From: DASRSS01 sp035765515
Lineage (GTDB): Bacteria; Actinomycetota; Actinomycetes; Mycobacteriales; Jatrophihabitantaceae
Length of the DNA stretch: 28,035 nucleotides
Direction: 5' to 3'
Assembly (NCBI GenBank): GCA_035765515.1
Contig: DASTXN010000166.1
Coordinates: 1-28,035, forward strand
The translations under genes and the position numbers were made by a program. The notes below the pieces were generated by a model. That model had not been told where the DNA came from, searched no databases, and saw nothing but the letters and a program-made list of their open reading frames with translations. Positions 12,025 through 22,289 of the stretch are shown piece after piece (position 1 is the first letter of the stretch; the number at the start of each line of letters is the position of its first letter).

Positions 12025-13859
12025 CCGTTGGCCCCGTGGCCGGGCAACACGCCGTGGACAACCCTGCTACGCGGCCAACAGTGCCCATCCGGATCGCGAA
12101 CTGCTCCGGCTTCTACGGCGACCGGTTCGACGCGATGCGCGAGCTGCTCGACGGCGGCGAGATCGACGTCCTCACCGGCGACTACCTGGCCGAGCTGACG
12201 ATGCTGATCCTCGCGCGCGACCGGCTCAAGGACGCGAACCTCGGCTACGCGAAGACGTTCCTGCGCCAACTGGAAACGTCACTCGGCACCGCGCTCGAGC
12301 GCGGCGTGAAGATCGTCGCGAATGCAGGCGGGCTGAACCCAGCGGGCTTGTCTGCGGCCGTCCAGGAACTCGCCGGACGACTCGGGCTGGACGCCAAGGT
12401 CGCACACGTGGAGGGTGACGACCTGCGCGCGCGCGCCGACGAGCTGGGCTTCGGCAATGTCCTTGCCGCTAACGCATATCTCGGCGCGTGGGGTATCGCC
12501 GAGTGCCTGCACGCCGGCGCGGACGTGGTGGTCACCGGACGGGTCACCGACGCCTCGCTGGTCGTCGGCCCGGCCGCCGCGCACTTCGGCTGGGCGCGCA
12601 CGGCCTACGACGAGCTTGCCGGCGCTGTCGTCGCCGGACACGTGATCGAGTGCGGTACGCAGGCGACCGGCGGCAACTACGCGTTCTTTCGCGAGGTCGC
12701 CGACCTGCGCCGTCCCGGCTTCCCGATCGCCGAGGTGCACGCCGACGGGTCGTCCGTGATCACCAAGCATCCGGGCACCGGCGGCGAGGTGTCCGTCGGG
12801 ACGGTCACCGCACAGCTGCTGTACGAGATCGGCGGCGCGCGCTACGCGGGGCCGGACGTGACTACGCGCTTCGACACGATCGCGCTCGCAGCGGACGGCA
12901 CAGATCGGGTGCGCATCAGCGGTGTTTGTGGCGAGGCCCCGCCGCCGACGCTCAAGGTCGGGCTGAACACGCTCGGTGGTTTCCGCAACGAGGTGACGTT
13001 CGTGCTCACCGGCCTGGACATCGAGGCCAAGGCGGACCTCGTGCGGGCGCAGCTCGCCGACGGGGGGGCGGTCGACGCGACGTTCACGCTGGCGCGCACC
13101 GACCACCCCGACGCGTCCGTGCAGGAGGAGGCCGCCGCGCTGCTGCACTGTGTCGTGCGCGGGCCGGACCCGAAGACGCTCGGCCGCGCGTTCTCCGGCA
13201 GGGCGATCGAGCTCGCGCTGGCGTCATATCCCGGCTTCCACGTGACGGCGCCGCCGGGGGACGCAGCACCGTACGGCGTGTTCACGTCCGCGTACGTGCC
13301 GGCGCCGGACGTCCCGCACGTCGCGGTGCTGCCGGACGGGACGCGCGTCGACATCGCGCCCGCCGCCGAATCCTCCCCCGTGGATCAAAAGCATATCCGC
13401 GGAGGGACCCCCATGCCGCTACAGGACGTTCCGGCACCGGACGTGCCGTCCGCGGACACCGGCCCGACGCGGCGTGTTGCGCTCGGCACCGTCGCCGGCG
13501 CACGCAGCGGCGACAAGGGCGGCTCGGCGAACCTCGGGGTCTGGACGCGGACGGGCGAGGCGTTCGCGTGGCTGGTGGCCTACCTCACCGTGGCCGAGTT
13601 CCAGCGCTTGCTGCCCGAGACCGCACCGCTGCCGGTTACGCGGCACGTGCTGCCGAACCTGCGTGCCCTGAACTTCGTCGTGGACGGGATCCTGGGCGAG
13701 GGCGTGGCGTCCAACGCCCGGCACGACCCGCAAGCCAAGGCACTCGGCGAGTGGCTGCGCTCGCGCGTGGTGGACGTGCCGGAGACACTGTTGGTCCCGC
13801 AGCAGGGAGAATCTCCCCCGCCGGCTACGCCCTCAACGGCGGGGGGACCCCCACCGTGA
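12021..13859 (+). CDS. Acyclic terpene utilisation AtuA-like protein (DUF1446 plus AtuA-like C-terminal domain)
   Basis: A 612-residue two-domain protein. Residues about 23-445 are the DUF1446/AtuA domain: RIANCSGFYGDR, IDVLTGDYLAELTM, VANAGGLNP, VVVTGRVTDASL, CGTQATGGNYAFF, and LNTLGGFRNEVTFVLTG. Residues about 485-595 are the AtuA-like C-terminal domain with LGTVAGARSGDKGGSANLG. In Pseudomonas AtuA is needed for citronellol/geraniol breakdown and is thought to act on a late CoA intermediate. The linker (about 450-464) and extreme C-terminus (GESPPPATPSTAGGPPP) are encoded by two copies of a GC-rich palindrome. Within the first, GGAGG precedes an in-frame ATG at 13413, so the second domain might also be made alone (148 residues). 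It starts as ATGA with the previous gene and ends as GTGA with the next. Confidence 0.9.
   Translation: MTVGPVAGQHAVDNPATRPTVPIRIANCSGFYGDRFDAMRELLDGGEIDVLTGDYLAELTMLILARDRLKDANLGYAKTFLRQLETSLGTALERGVKIVANAGGLNPAGLSAAVQELAGRLGLDAKVAHVEGDDLRARADELGFGNVLAANAYLGAWGIAECLHAGADVVVTGRVTDASLVVGPAAAHFGWARTAYDELAGAVVAGHVIECGTQATGGNYAFFREVADLRRPGFPIAEVHADGSSVITKHPGTGGEVSVGTVTAQLLYEIGGARYAGPDVTTRFDTIALAADGTDRVRISGVCGEAPPPTLKVGLNTLGGFRNEVTFVLTGLDIEAKADLVRAQLADGGAVDATFTLARTDHPDASVQEEAAALLHCVVRGPDPKTLGRAFSGRAIELALASYPGFHVTAPPGDAAPYGVFTSAYVPAPDVPHVAVLPDGTRVDIAPAAESSPVDQKHIRGGTPMPLQDVPAPDVPSADTGPTRRVALGTVAGARSGDKGGSANLGVWTRTGEAFAWLVAYLTVAEFQRLLPETAPLPVTRHVLPNLRALNFVVDGILGEGVASNARHDPQAKALGEWLRSRVVDVPETLLVPQQGESPPPATPSTAGGPPP
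13368..13412 (+). repeat. GC-rich palindromic repeat, copy 1, in the AtuA inter-domain linker
   Basis: Stem 13375-13385 with 13395-13405 (one mismatch, one wobble) around an A-rich loop. It shares GAATC(C)TCCCCCG at its left end and GGGACCCCCA at its right end with the copy at 13812-13855. It is in frame with AtuA. GGAGG at its right arm lies 8 nt before an in-frame ATG (13413). Confidence 0.7.
13812..13855 (+). repeat. GC-rich palindromic repeat, copy 2, at the AtuA / acyl-CoA dehydrogenase junction
   Basis: A perfect 9-bp stem CCCCCGCCG (13815-13823) with CGGCGGGGG (13837-13845) and a 13-nt loop. It encodes the Pro/Gly-rich AtuA C-terminus and ends directly at the GTG of the next gene. It matches 26471-26514 (other strand) at 34 of 44 positions. 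Confidence 0.75.
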
Positions 13860-15021
13860 GTTCGCCTGCTATGGGGCCAAGTGTGTTCGAGACAGCTGAG
13901 CGGCGGGCGCTGCGCGAGACGATCCGCCGCTTCGTCGCCCATGACGTGTTGCCGTACCAGGACGAGTGGGAGGCGGCCGGAGAGCTGCCACGCTCGCTGC
14001 ACGCACGCGCGGCGGAGCGCGGGCTGATCGGGCTGGCCTACCCGGAGTCCGTCGGCGGCGGGGGCGGCGACGCGGTCGACGCGCTCGTGCTGGCCGAGGA
14101 GATCCACTACGCCGGCGGCGCGGGTGGGCTGTTCGCCAGCCTGTTCACGTCCGGAATCTCCTTGCCGCACCTGGTGAATGCGGGCGACCCTGACCAGATC
14201 GAGCGCTGGGTCCGTCCGACCATCGAGGGGCGACTGATCGGCTCGCTGGCGATCACCGAACCGGACGGCGGCTCGGACGTCGCCGGCATTCGCACCACGG
14301 CCAAGCGCGACCAGGGTGACTACCTCGTCAACGGCGCGAAGACGTACATCACGTCGGGCGTGCGGGCGGACTTCGTGGTGACCGCGGTGCGGACGGGTGC
14401 CCCCGGAGCGCACGGGGTCTCGCTGCTGGTGATCGAGAAGGGCACGCCCGGGTTCACCGTCTCGCGCAAGCTCGCCAAGATGGGCTGGCTCTGCTCGGAC
14501 ACGGCGGAGCTGTCGTTCCAGGACGCGCGCGTGCCCGCGACGAACCTCGTCGGCGAGGAGAACACCGGCTTCGCTCAGATCGCGCAGAACTTCGTCAGCG
14601 AGCGGATCGGCCTTGCCGTGCAGGCGTATGCGTCCGCGCAGCGCTGCCTCGACCTGACCGTCGATTGGTGCCGGGCGCGCGAGACGTTCGGGCGTCCGCT
14701 GATTAGCCGCCAGCCTGTGCAGAACACGCTGGCGGAGATGGCGCGTCGCATCGAGGTGGCGCGGGTTTACACGCGTTCGGTGGCGGCACGAAGCGCTGCA
14801 AGTGAGGCGAACCTCGTCAACGAGGCGTGCTTCGCGAAGAACACCGCGGTGGAGGCGGGTATGTGGGTGGTCGATCAGGCGGTGCAACTGCACGGCGGGA
14901 TGGGGTATATGCGCGAGTCGGAGGTCGAGCGGCAGTACCGCGACATGCGGATCCTCGGCATCGGCGGCGGGACGACCGAGATCCTCACCGGCCTCTCCGC
15001 GAAGCTGCTGGGGTTCACGGC

Positions 15022-15025
<4 letters not shown>
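13856..15025 (+). CDS. Acyl-CoA dehydrogenase, isovaleryl-CoA-dehydrogenase-type active site
   Basis: A 389-residue FAD acyl-CoA dehydrogenase, introducing the 2,3 double bond. Motifs: ITEPDGGSDVAGIRTTA (133-149; FAD/CoA site), YITSG (164-168), WCRARETFGRPLISRQPVQ, and LHGGMGYMRESEVERQYRDMRILGIGGGTTEI. The base position of the MCAD type (YEGT) is Gly here, while Glu249 (FVSERIGLA) sits where isovaleryl-CoA dehydrogenase has its catalytic Glu. This suits a branched substrate. GTG at 13856 is chosen for the GTGA overlap with AtuA; ATG at 13871 would give 384 residues. By order it corresponds to mycobacterial fadE13 as I recall. Exact substrate unknown. Confidence 0.93.
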
Positions 15026-16628
<1,603 letters not shown>

Positions 16629-16632
<4 letters not shown>

Positions 16633-18674
16633 GCGATCAGGTTTCCACTCCGACTGCCCGGGTTGACGGCCCCGAACCGAGCACGACGGGCGAAAGCGTG
16701 ATCACGTCCGTGCTGGTCGCGAACCGCGGCGAGATCGCGCGCCGGGTGTTCCGGACGGCCCGCGCGCGCGGTATCGCGACCGTGGCCGTGTACTCCGACG
16801 CCGACGCGCACAGCCCGCATGTCCGGGAGGCGGACGCCGCCGTCCACCTGGCGGGCAACGCTCCGGCCGACACCTACCTGCGCGCCGACCTGCTGGTCGA
16901 GGCCGCGCGGCGTGCGGGCGCGGACGCGATCCATCCCGGCTACGGTTTCCTGTCCGAGAACGCCGACTTCGCGCGGGCCGTCCAATCCGCCGGGCTGACC
17001 TGGATCGGCCCGCCGCCCGAGGCCATCGACGCGATGGGCTCCAAGATCGAGGCCAAGCGGATGATGGCCGCCGCGGGCGTCCCGGTGCTCAAGGAGCTGC
17101 AGCCCGACGACGTCACCGAACACGACCTGCCCGTCCTGATCAAGGCGAGCGCGGGCGGTGGCGGGCGCGGCATGCGTGTCGTCCGCGCACTGCAGGACCT
17201 GCAACGCGAAGCCGACGCGGCACGTGCGGAGGCGGCGTCAGCGTTCGGCGACCCGACCGTGTTCTGCGAGCCGTACCTGGCAACCGGCCGGCACATCGAG
17301 GTGCAGATCATGGCCGACCAGCACGGCACGGTGTGGGCCGTGGGCGAGCGTGAGTGCTCGATCCAGCGCCGGCACCAGAAGGTGGTCGAAGAAGCCCCGT
17401 CGCCGCTGGTCGAACGCGTCCCCGGTATGCGCGAGCAGCTGTTCGACGCGTCGCGCGCGGCCGCCAAGGCGATCGGCTACACCGGCGCCGGAACCGTCGA
17501 GTTCATCAGTGACGAGGACGGCCGGTTCTTCTTCCTCGAGATGAACACGCGCCTGCAGGTCGAACACCCGGTCACCGAATGCACGACCGGCCTCGACCTC
17601 GTCGCGCTCCAATTCGACGTCGCCGCCGGTGCCCGCCTCGCACCGGAACCGCCTGCCACGCAAGGGCATTCGATCGAGGTCCGCCTTTACGCAGAGGACC
17701 CGGCGCACGACTGGCAACCGCAGAGCGGCACGCTGTACCGGTTCGCCGTTCCGGACGTGGACGTCGAGTTCGACGTCCACGACAAGCCATCGGGTCTGCG
17801 CCTGGACAGCGGCGTGCAGGACGGCAGCATCATCGGGGTCCATTACGACCCGATGCTCGCGAAGGTGATCACCTGGGCGCCAACGCGCGAGCAGGCGGCC
17901 CTCGCGCTCGCCGGCGCACTCGCCCGCAGTGAGATCCACGGAGTGTTCACCAACCGCGACCTGCTGGTGAACGTCCTACGGCACAAGGCATTTCTCGACG
18001 GCGCAACCGACACGGCATTCTTCGAACGGCACGGCCTGGACATACTGGCGAAGTCGCTCGCGGACGAGAGGGCCGAGGCGATCTCCGCGCTAGCGGCTGC
18101 CCTCGCGACCGACGCGGCGAACCGAAGCACGGCAACCGTGCTGGCCGGCATCCCGTCCGGCTGGCGCAACGTCGTCAGCCAAGCGCAGTGGCTCGACCTG
18201 GACACAGCGACGGGTACGCACCACGTCACGTACCGGATCACTCGGGATGGGCTGCGCGCCGACGGACACGAGGACGTGCGGCTGATCGCAAACACGCCCA
18301 ACGAGGTCGTCCTCGACGTTGCTGGTGTGCGTCGCGCGTTCCGGATCGCCTGCTACGGCAACGAGATCTACGTGGATTCCGCGCTCGGAGGCGTCGCGTT
18401 CACCATGCCGGAACGGTTCCCGGATCCGTCCGAGCAGGTCGCCCCGGGCTCGCTGCTCGCGCCGATGCCGGGGTCGGTCGTGCGGATCGCGGTCGCACAC
18501 GGCGACGCCGTCAGCGCCGGCCAGCCGATCCTGTGGCTCGAGGCGATGAAGATGCAGCACCAGATCAATGCACCAGCCGACGGCGTCGTCGCCGAACTGC
18601 CCGTGCACGAAGGCCAACAGGTCGAGGTCGGCACCGTCCTCGCCGTCGTGAACAGCGAAGGAGACACCGCGTGA
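16629..18674 (+). CDS. Acyl-CoA carboxylase alpha subunit (biotin carboxylase plus biotin carrier)
   Basis: Up to 681 residues. It carboxylates its own biotin with ATP and bicarbonate, then serves the preceding beta subunit. Order: BC N-domain SVLVANRGEIARRV (27-40) and HPGYGFLSEN (102-111); ATP-grasp GGGGRGM at 176-182, HIEVQIM, ECSIQRRHQK (242-251) and EMNTRLQVEHPVTE (304-317); a linking BT-like region; and a C-terminal biotinyl domain with LEAMKMQ, biotin Lys641. GTG at 16629 (GTGA overlap) would add 23 residues encoded wholly by a 71-bp palindrome. GTG at 16698, in that element's terminal GTGATC, gives the usual N-terminus (658 residues) and is at least as likely. It matches accA2/atuF in context. 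Confidence 0.95.
16634..16704. repeat. 71-bp palindromic junction element, copy 3 (accD/accA)
   Basis: Gapless match to copy 1 at 53 of 71 positions, starting CGATCAGGTTTCCACTCC and ending GCGAAAGCGTGATCA. It begins 1 bp after the accD TGA. The terminal GTG (16698) is a likely start of the alpha subunit, preceded by GACGGG as a weak ribosome-binding site. In frame it reads as a 23-residue low-complexity Ser/Thr/Pro leader. Arm complementarity is imperfect. Confidence 0.9.
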
Positions 18675-19828
18675 ACTTCACCGAGACCGACGAGCAGAAG
18701 GCGCTGCGGGACGCGGTCGCCGCGCTCGGCAAGCGCTACGGGCACGAGTACGTCGCACCGCGCGCACGCAGCCACGAGCCGCTGACCGAGTTGTGGGCCG
18801 AGGCCGGCAAGAGCGGCTTCGTCGGCGTCAACCTGCCGGAGCAGTACGGCGGCGGCGGCGCGGGCATGTACGAGCTGGCGATCGTCGGCGAGGAGCTCAA
18901 CGCGGCCGGCTGCGGCCTGCTGATGCTGGTCGTCTCCCCCGCGATCTGCGGCACGATCATCACCCGCTTCGGCACCGACGAGCAGAAGCAGCGGTGGCTG
19001 CCGGGTCTCGCGTCCGGCGAGACGATCATGGCGTTCGGCATCACCGAGCCCGACGCCGGCTCCAACTCGCACAACATCACGACGACCGCGCGCCGCGACG
19101 GTTCGGACTGGATCCTCTCCGGCCGCAAGGTGTTCGTCTCCGGCGTCGATGTCGCCGAGGCGGTGCTGATCGTCGGCCGCACCGAGGATGCCAAGACCGG
19201 GCGTCTCAAGCCCGCGCTGTTCGTGCTGCCGACCGACACGCCCGGCTTCGAGTACACGCCGATCGACATGGACGTCCCCATGCCCGACAAGCAGTTCCTG
19301 CTGTACCTGGACGACGTGCGCCTTCCCGCCGACGCCCTGATCGGTGACGAGGACGCGGCCCTCGCGCAGCTGTTCGCGGGCCTGAACCCGGAACGGATCA
19401 TGGCGTCCTCCGGCTCGGTCGGCATGGGCCGCTACGCGCTGGACAAGGCCGTCGGTTACGCGCGCGAGCGCGAGGTGTGGGGCAAGCCGATCGGCACCCA
19501 CCAGGGCCTGGCGCACCCGCTGGCGAAGGCGAAGGTCGAGCTCGAACTGGCCAAGCTGATGATGCAGAAGGCCGCTTCCCTGTACGACGGCGGAGACGAC
19601 ATGGGCGCCGGCGAGGCCGCGAACATGGCCAAGTACGCGGCGGCCGAGGCGTCGATTGCCTGCGTCGACCAGGCCGTGCAGACCCTCGGCGGCAACGGCC
19701 TCGCGCACGAGTACGGCATCGGGTCGCTGCTGATCGGCGCCCGCGTCGCGCGGATCGCGCCGGTCAGCCGCGAGATGATCCTGAACTTCGTCGCCCAGTT
19801 CAGCCTGGGCCTGCCCAAGTCCTATTGA
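18671..19828 (+). CDS. Second acyl-CoA dehydrogenase (isovaleryl-type catalytic position)
   Basis: A 385-residue acyl-CoA dehydrogenase. Motifs: GFVGVNLPEQYGGGGAG (49-65), FGITEPDAGSNSHNITTTA (122-140), VFVSGVD (154-160), QTLGGNGLAHEYGIGSLLIGARVARIAPVSREMI and the LPKSY end. The C-terminal segment where MCAD has YEGT reads IAPVSREM and has no Glu there. Glu241 in LNPERIMASS is in the isovaleryl-CoA dehydrogenase position and is the likely base. It is clearly different from the dehydrogenase at 13856, so the two are not recent duplicates and probably act on different intermediates. GTG overlaps the alpha-subunit stop (GTGA). It corresponds in position to mycobacterial fadE12 (as I recall) and in role possibly to citronellyl-CoA dehydrogenase AtuD. 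Confidence 0.93.
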   Translation: MNFTETDEQKALRDAVAALGKRYGHEYVAPRARSHEPLTELWAEAGKSGFVGVNLPEQYGGGGAGMYELAIVGEELNAAGCGLLMLVVSPAICGTIITRFGTDEQKQRWLPGLASGETIMAFGITEPDAGSNSHNITTTARRDGSDWILSGRKVFVSGVDVAEAVLIVGRTEDAKTGRLKPALFVLPTDTPGFEYTPIDMDVPMPDKQFLLYLDDVRLPADALIGDEDAALAQLFAGLNPERIMASSGSVGMGRYALDKAVGYAREREVWGKPIGTHQGLAHPLAKAKVELELAKLMMQKAASLYDGGDDMGAGEAANMAKYAAAEASIACVDQAVQTLGGNGLAHEYGIGSLLIGARVARIAPVSREMILNFVAQFSLGLPKSY

Positions 19829-19833
19829 CCCCA

Positions 19834-19870
19834 CGAAGTTCTTCTCGCAAAAAGCGCTCGAACAACTTCG
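19834..19870 (+). promoter_or_regulatory. Hairpin between acyl-CoA dehydrogenase and enoyl-CoA hydratase genes
   Basis: CGAAGTT (19834-19840) pairs with AACTTCG (19864-19870), and after one mismatch TTC (19842-19844) pairs with GAA (19860-19862), around a CGCAAAAAGCG-type loop. It lies in the only sizeable gap (74 bp) of the carboxylase operon. GGGGACCCC and a strong AGGAG (19892-19896, 6 nt before ATG) follow. It could be an attenuator, an RNA processing site or a partial terminator. There is no T-run after it. Confidence 0.45.
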
Positions 19871-19902
19871 CGGGGACCCCGAAAGAACATTAGGAGATTG
19901 CG

Positions 19903-20667
19903 ATGAGCGACGAGGTCGTGCACTACCAACGCGACCGGGCGATCGCGACGATCACGCTCGACTCGACGGAGAACCGCAACGCGCTGTCGTCCCAGCTCGT
20001 CGGCCAGCTCAGTACGCACCTGCAGAGCGCAGCGGCTGACGCCGACGTTCGCGCAGTCGTGCTCACCCATACCGGGCGGACGTTCTGCGCGGGCGCCGAC
20101 CTGCGCGAGCAGGCGGCCGAGGGCGGACCCGCCGAGGGCACGAAGCGCATGCTCGCGCTGCTGCGCCTGATCGTTGAGCTGCCCAAGCCCGTGCTCGCCC
20201 GTGTGGACGGACACGTGCGCGCCGGCGGGCTCGGGCTCGTCGGGGCGTGCGATCTCGCGATCGCGAGCAGTAACGCGTCCTTCGCGTTCACCGAGGCCCG
20301 TCTCGGGCTGGCGCCGGCGATCATCTCGCTCACCACGCTGGGCCGGATGAGCGAACGCGCGGCCGCTCGCTACTACCTAACGGGCGAGACGTTCGACGCA
20401 CCCGCGGCCGAACGCGCCGGGTTGATCACCAGCGCCGCGGACGACCTGGACGCCGAGGTCACCGCCCTGTGTGACGCGCTGCGTGCCTGCTCGCCGCAGG
20501 GTCTGGCCGAGACCAAGCCGCTGACCACGCGCGCGGCGCTCGCGGCGTTCGAACGGCAGGCCGCGCCGATGCAGGCACTGTCGCAGCGGCTGTTCGAGTC
20601 GGACGAGGCGCGCGAGGGGATCATGGCGTTCCTGCAGAAGCGTCCGCCCGCATGGACCACCAGCTGA
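19903..20667 (+). CDS. Enoyl-CoA hydratase, methylglutaconyl/isohexenylglutaconyl-CoA hydratase-like
   Basis: A 254-residue crotonase-fold protein. Oxyanion-hole segments are FCAGADL (61-67) and GHVRAGGLGLVGACDLAIA (103-121). Compared with classical hydratases, the first catalytic Glu (Glu144 in rat ECH) is replaced by Gly111. The second (Glu164) is kept as Glu131 in FAFTEARLGLAPAIIS. The GLGLV.ACD and LGL.PA.IS text resembles LiuC/AtuE-type hydratases that act on carboxylated, branched enoyl-CoAs, fitting its place after the carboxylase. It has the strongest ribosome-binding site of the operon (AGGAG). It corresponds to mycobacterial echA7 by order as I recall. Its 3' end overlaps the TetR start by 16 bp. 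Confidence 0.92.
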   Translation: MSDEVVHYQRDRAIATITLDSTENRNALSSQLVGQLSTHLQSAAADADVRAVVLTHTGRTFCAGADLREQAAEGGPAEGTKRMLALLRLIVELPKPVLARVDGHVRAGGLGLVGACDLAIASSNASFAFTEARLGLAPAIISLTTLGRMSERAAARYYLTGETFDAPAAERAGLITSAADDLDAEVTALCDALRACSPQGLAETKPLTTRAALAAFERQAAPMQALSQRLFESDEAREGIMAFLQKRPPAWTTS

Positions 20668-21323
20668 AAATGGAATCGACTGTCGGCCGGAGTCCCCAGC
20701 GTGCCCGCGACGGCGACGAAGGAGCCCGCGCGGTAGGCAGGGCGCCGCAGCAGGACCGTAGCCGGGCGACCCGCTCGCGGCTGCTGGAGGCGGCGATCAA
20801 CTGCCTGGCCGAGCTCGGCTACCAGGCCAGCACGGTCGCGGTCGTCGCCGAGCACGCGGGCGTCTCGCGCGGCGCTGCCCAGCACCACTTCCCCACCCGA
20901 GAGGCGCTGTTCACCGCGGCGCTCGAGCACGTGACCGCGGTGCGCGCACAGGAGATGAAGCAGCAATTCGCCGAGCTGCCGGGAGGACGCCCGGACACCG
21001 CGACCGTCGTCGACGTGCTGTTCGCGCTGTTCACCGGCACGCTGTTCCGCGCCGCGCTCGCGCTGTGGGTCGCGGCGGCGAACGAGCCCACGCTGCGCGA
21101 CCAGATCGTCCCGCTCGAAGCACGGATGGGACGCGACATCCACCGCATCGTCGTCGGGCTGCTCGGCGTGGACGAGCGCGAGCCCGGCGTGCGCGAGACC
21201 GTCCAGGCAACGCTCGACCTCGCGCGCGGGCTGGGACTGGCGAACCTGCTCACCGACGACAGCGCGCGCCGGGCCGGCATCGCCGCGCAGTGGGCCTCGA
21301 TCCTGGACGCGACGCTGCGCTGA
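20652..21323 (+). CDS. TetR/AcrR-family transcriptional regulator
   Basis: A 223-residue repressor-type protein. A low-complexity N-terminal tail (about 1-38) precedes the TetR_N helix-turn-helix at about 42-88 (RSRLLEAAINCLAELGYQASTVAVVAEHAGVSRGAAQHHFPTREALF). The C-terminal helical ligand domain is about 95-220. It overlaps the hydratase gene; an internal ATG at 20670 gives 217 residues and avoids the overlap, and neither start has a clear ribosome-binding site. Its place in the operon suggests control of the island by a pathway CoA ester or acid, like AtuR. The dyad at 11185-11196 is a candidate operator. This link is inference. Confidence 0.9.
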   Translation: MDHQLKMESTVGRSPQRARDGDEGARAVGRAPQQDRSRATRSRLLEAAINCLAELGYQASTVAVVAEHAGVSRGAAQHHFPTREALFTAALEHVTAVRAQEMKQQFAELPGGRPDTATVVDVLFALFTGTLFRAALALWVAAANEPTLRDQIVPLEARMGRDIHRIVVGLLGVDEREPGVRETVQATLDLARGLGLANLLTDDSARRAGIAAQWASILDATLR

Positions 21324-21362
21324 GCCGGTCCGTGCGTGGCGACGCTGCATCAGCGACACGCC

Positions 21363-21385
21363 GGCGCCAGCGGTGCAGTGGCGCC
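21363..21385 (+). terminator. Possible terminator hairpin in the TetR-SDR gap
   Basis: GGCGCCA (21363-21369) pairs with TGGCGCC (21379-21385), with a 9-nt loop and no T-run. The rest of the 150-bp gap (21324-21473) holds only a CAGGGT hexamer (21461-21466) 7 nt before the SDR ATG, a weak leaderless -10 candidate. Chance pairing is likely in such GC-rich DNA. Confidence 0.25.
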
Positions 21386-21473
21386 ACACACGTCAGGGCT
21401 GTCGATGCCACGGCCGAACGCGACGTCCGATCACCGCCAGCAACGGCCGCGCCCGTCCGCCAGGGTGGTCGGC

Positions 21474-22280
21474 ATGGATCTCAACCTGACGAACAAGATC
21501 GCTCTGATCACCGGGGCCAGCAAGGGCATCGGCCTGGCAACAACGCGCACCCTGCTCGGCGAGGGCGCCCGCGTGGTCGCCGTGTCGCGCCGGGTCAGCC
21601 CTGAACTGGACGCGCTCGCCTGCCCCGAGCTCACGCATCTGGCCGCCGACCTTACCGATCCGGATGCTCCGGCGCGGGTGGTTGCCGACGCGGTGCACAC
21701 CTACGGCGGCCTGGACATCCTGGTCAACAACGCCGGCGGGCCGCCGCCCGGGGTGAGCCTGCCCCGGTTCTCCTTCCTCGCGCCGGACGACAAGGACTGG
21801 CAGCTCATGTTCGAGTTCAATCTGTTCTCCCCGGTACGGATGGTCCGTGCCGCGGTGCCGGTGATGCTCGAACGCGGCGGCGGCGCGATCGTCAACGTAT
21901 CCACGGGCAACGTGCGGCAGCCGGCCCCGATGAACGTCGACTACGCGGCCGCCAAGGCCGGGCTCGCCAACCTGACGAAGGCGCTGTCCGAGGAGTTCGC
22001 CCCGCAGGGCATCCGCGTGAACACGGTTTCACCCGGACCGGTACGGACCGCGTGGTGGACGGATGCGGGCGGCGCGGCGGACGTCCTCGCCACCCAGCTG
22101 GGATCGGACCGCGACGCGGTCATGGACACGCTCGCGCCGGAAATGATGCGGCTGAGCACTGGCCGGCTGGTCGAGCCGCAGGAGGTCGCGGACGTGATCG
22201 CGCTGCTGGTCTCGCCACGTTCGGCCAGCACGATTGGCGCCGACTTCGCCGTCGACGCGGGTTTCTTGAAGGCGGTGTAG
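21474..22280 (+). CDS. Short-chain dehydrogenase/reductase (classical SDR)
   Basis: A 268-residue SDR, last gene of the island. TGASKGIG is at 13-20, NNAG at 85-88, Asn116, Ser143 (NVSTG), Tyr157 and Lys161 (YAAAK), and VSPGPVRTAWW after the active site. SRR after the second strand suggests NADP use. The C-terminal substrate lid contains several Met and acidic residues, and the dimer segment ASTIGADFAVDAGFLKAV is typical. ATG at 21474 was chosen for the family N-terminus; upstream in-frame sequence from 21336 is non-coding in character. It is convergent with the DUF6779-like gene, with only 9 bp between stops. A role as alcohol or hydroxyacyl dehydrogenase of the pathway is possible but unproven. 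Confidence 0.88.
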   Translation: MDLNLTNKIALITGASKGIGLATTRTLLGEGARVVAVSRRVSPELDALACPELTHLAADLTDPDAPARVVADAVHTYGGLDILVNNAGGPPPGVSLPRFSFLAPDDKDWQLMFEFNLFSPVRMVRAAVPVMLERGGGAIVNVSTGNVRQPAPMNVDYAAAKAGLANLTKALSEEFAPQGIRVNTVSPGPVRTAWWTDAGGAADVLATQLGSDRDAVMDTLAPEMMRLSTGRLVEPQEVADVIALLVSPRSASTIGADFAVDAGFLKAV

Positions 22281-22289
22281 CCGGGCGGA

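Noticed and set aside
12488..13855. N-terminal extension of the first acyl-CoA dehydrogenase through the AtuA gene
   Set aside because: The upstream frame is an Arg-rich shadow of AtuA; the dehydrogenase fold begins just after 13856.
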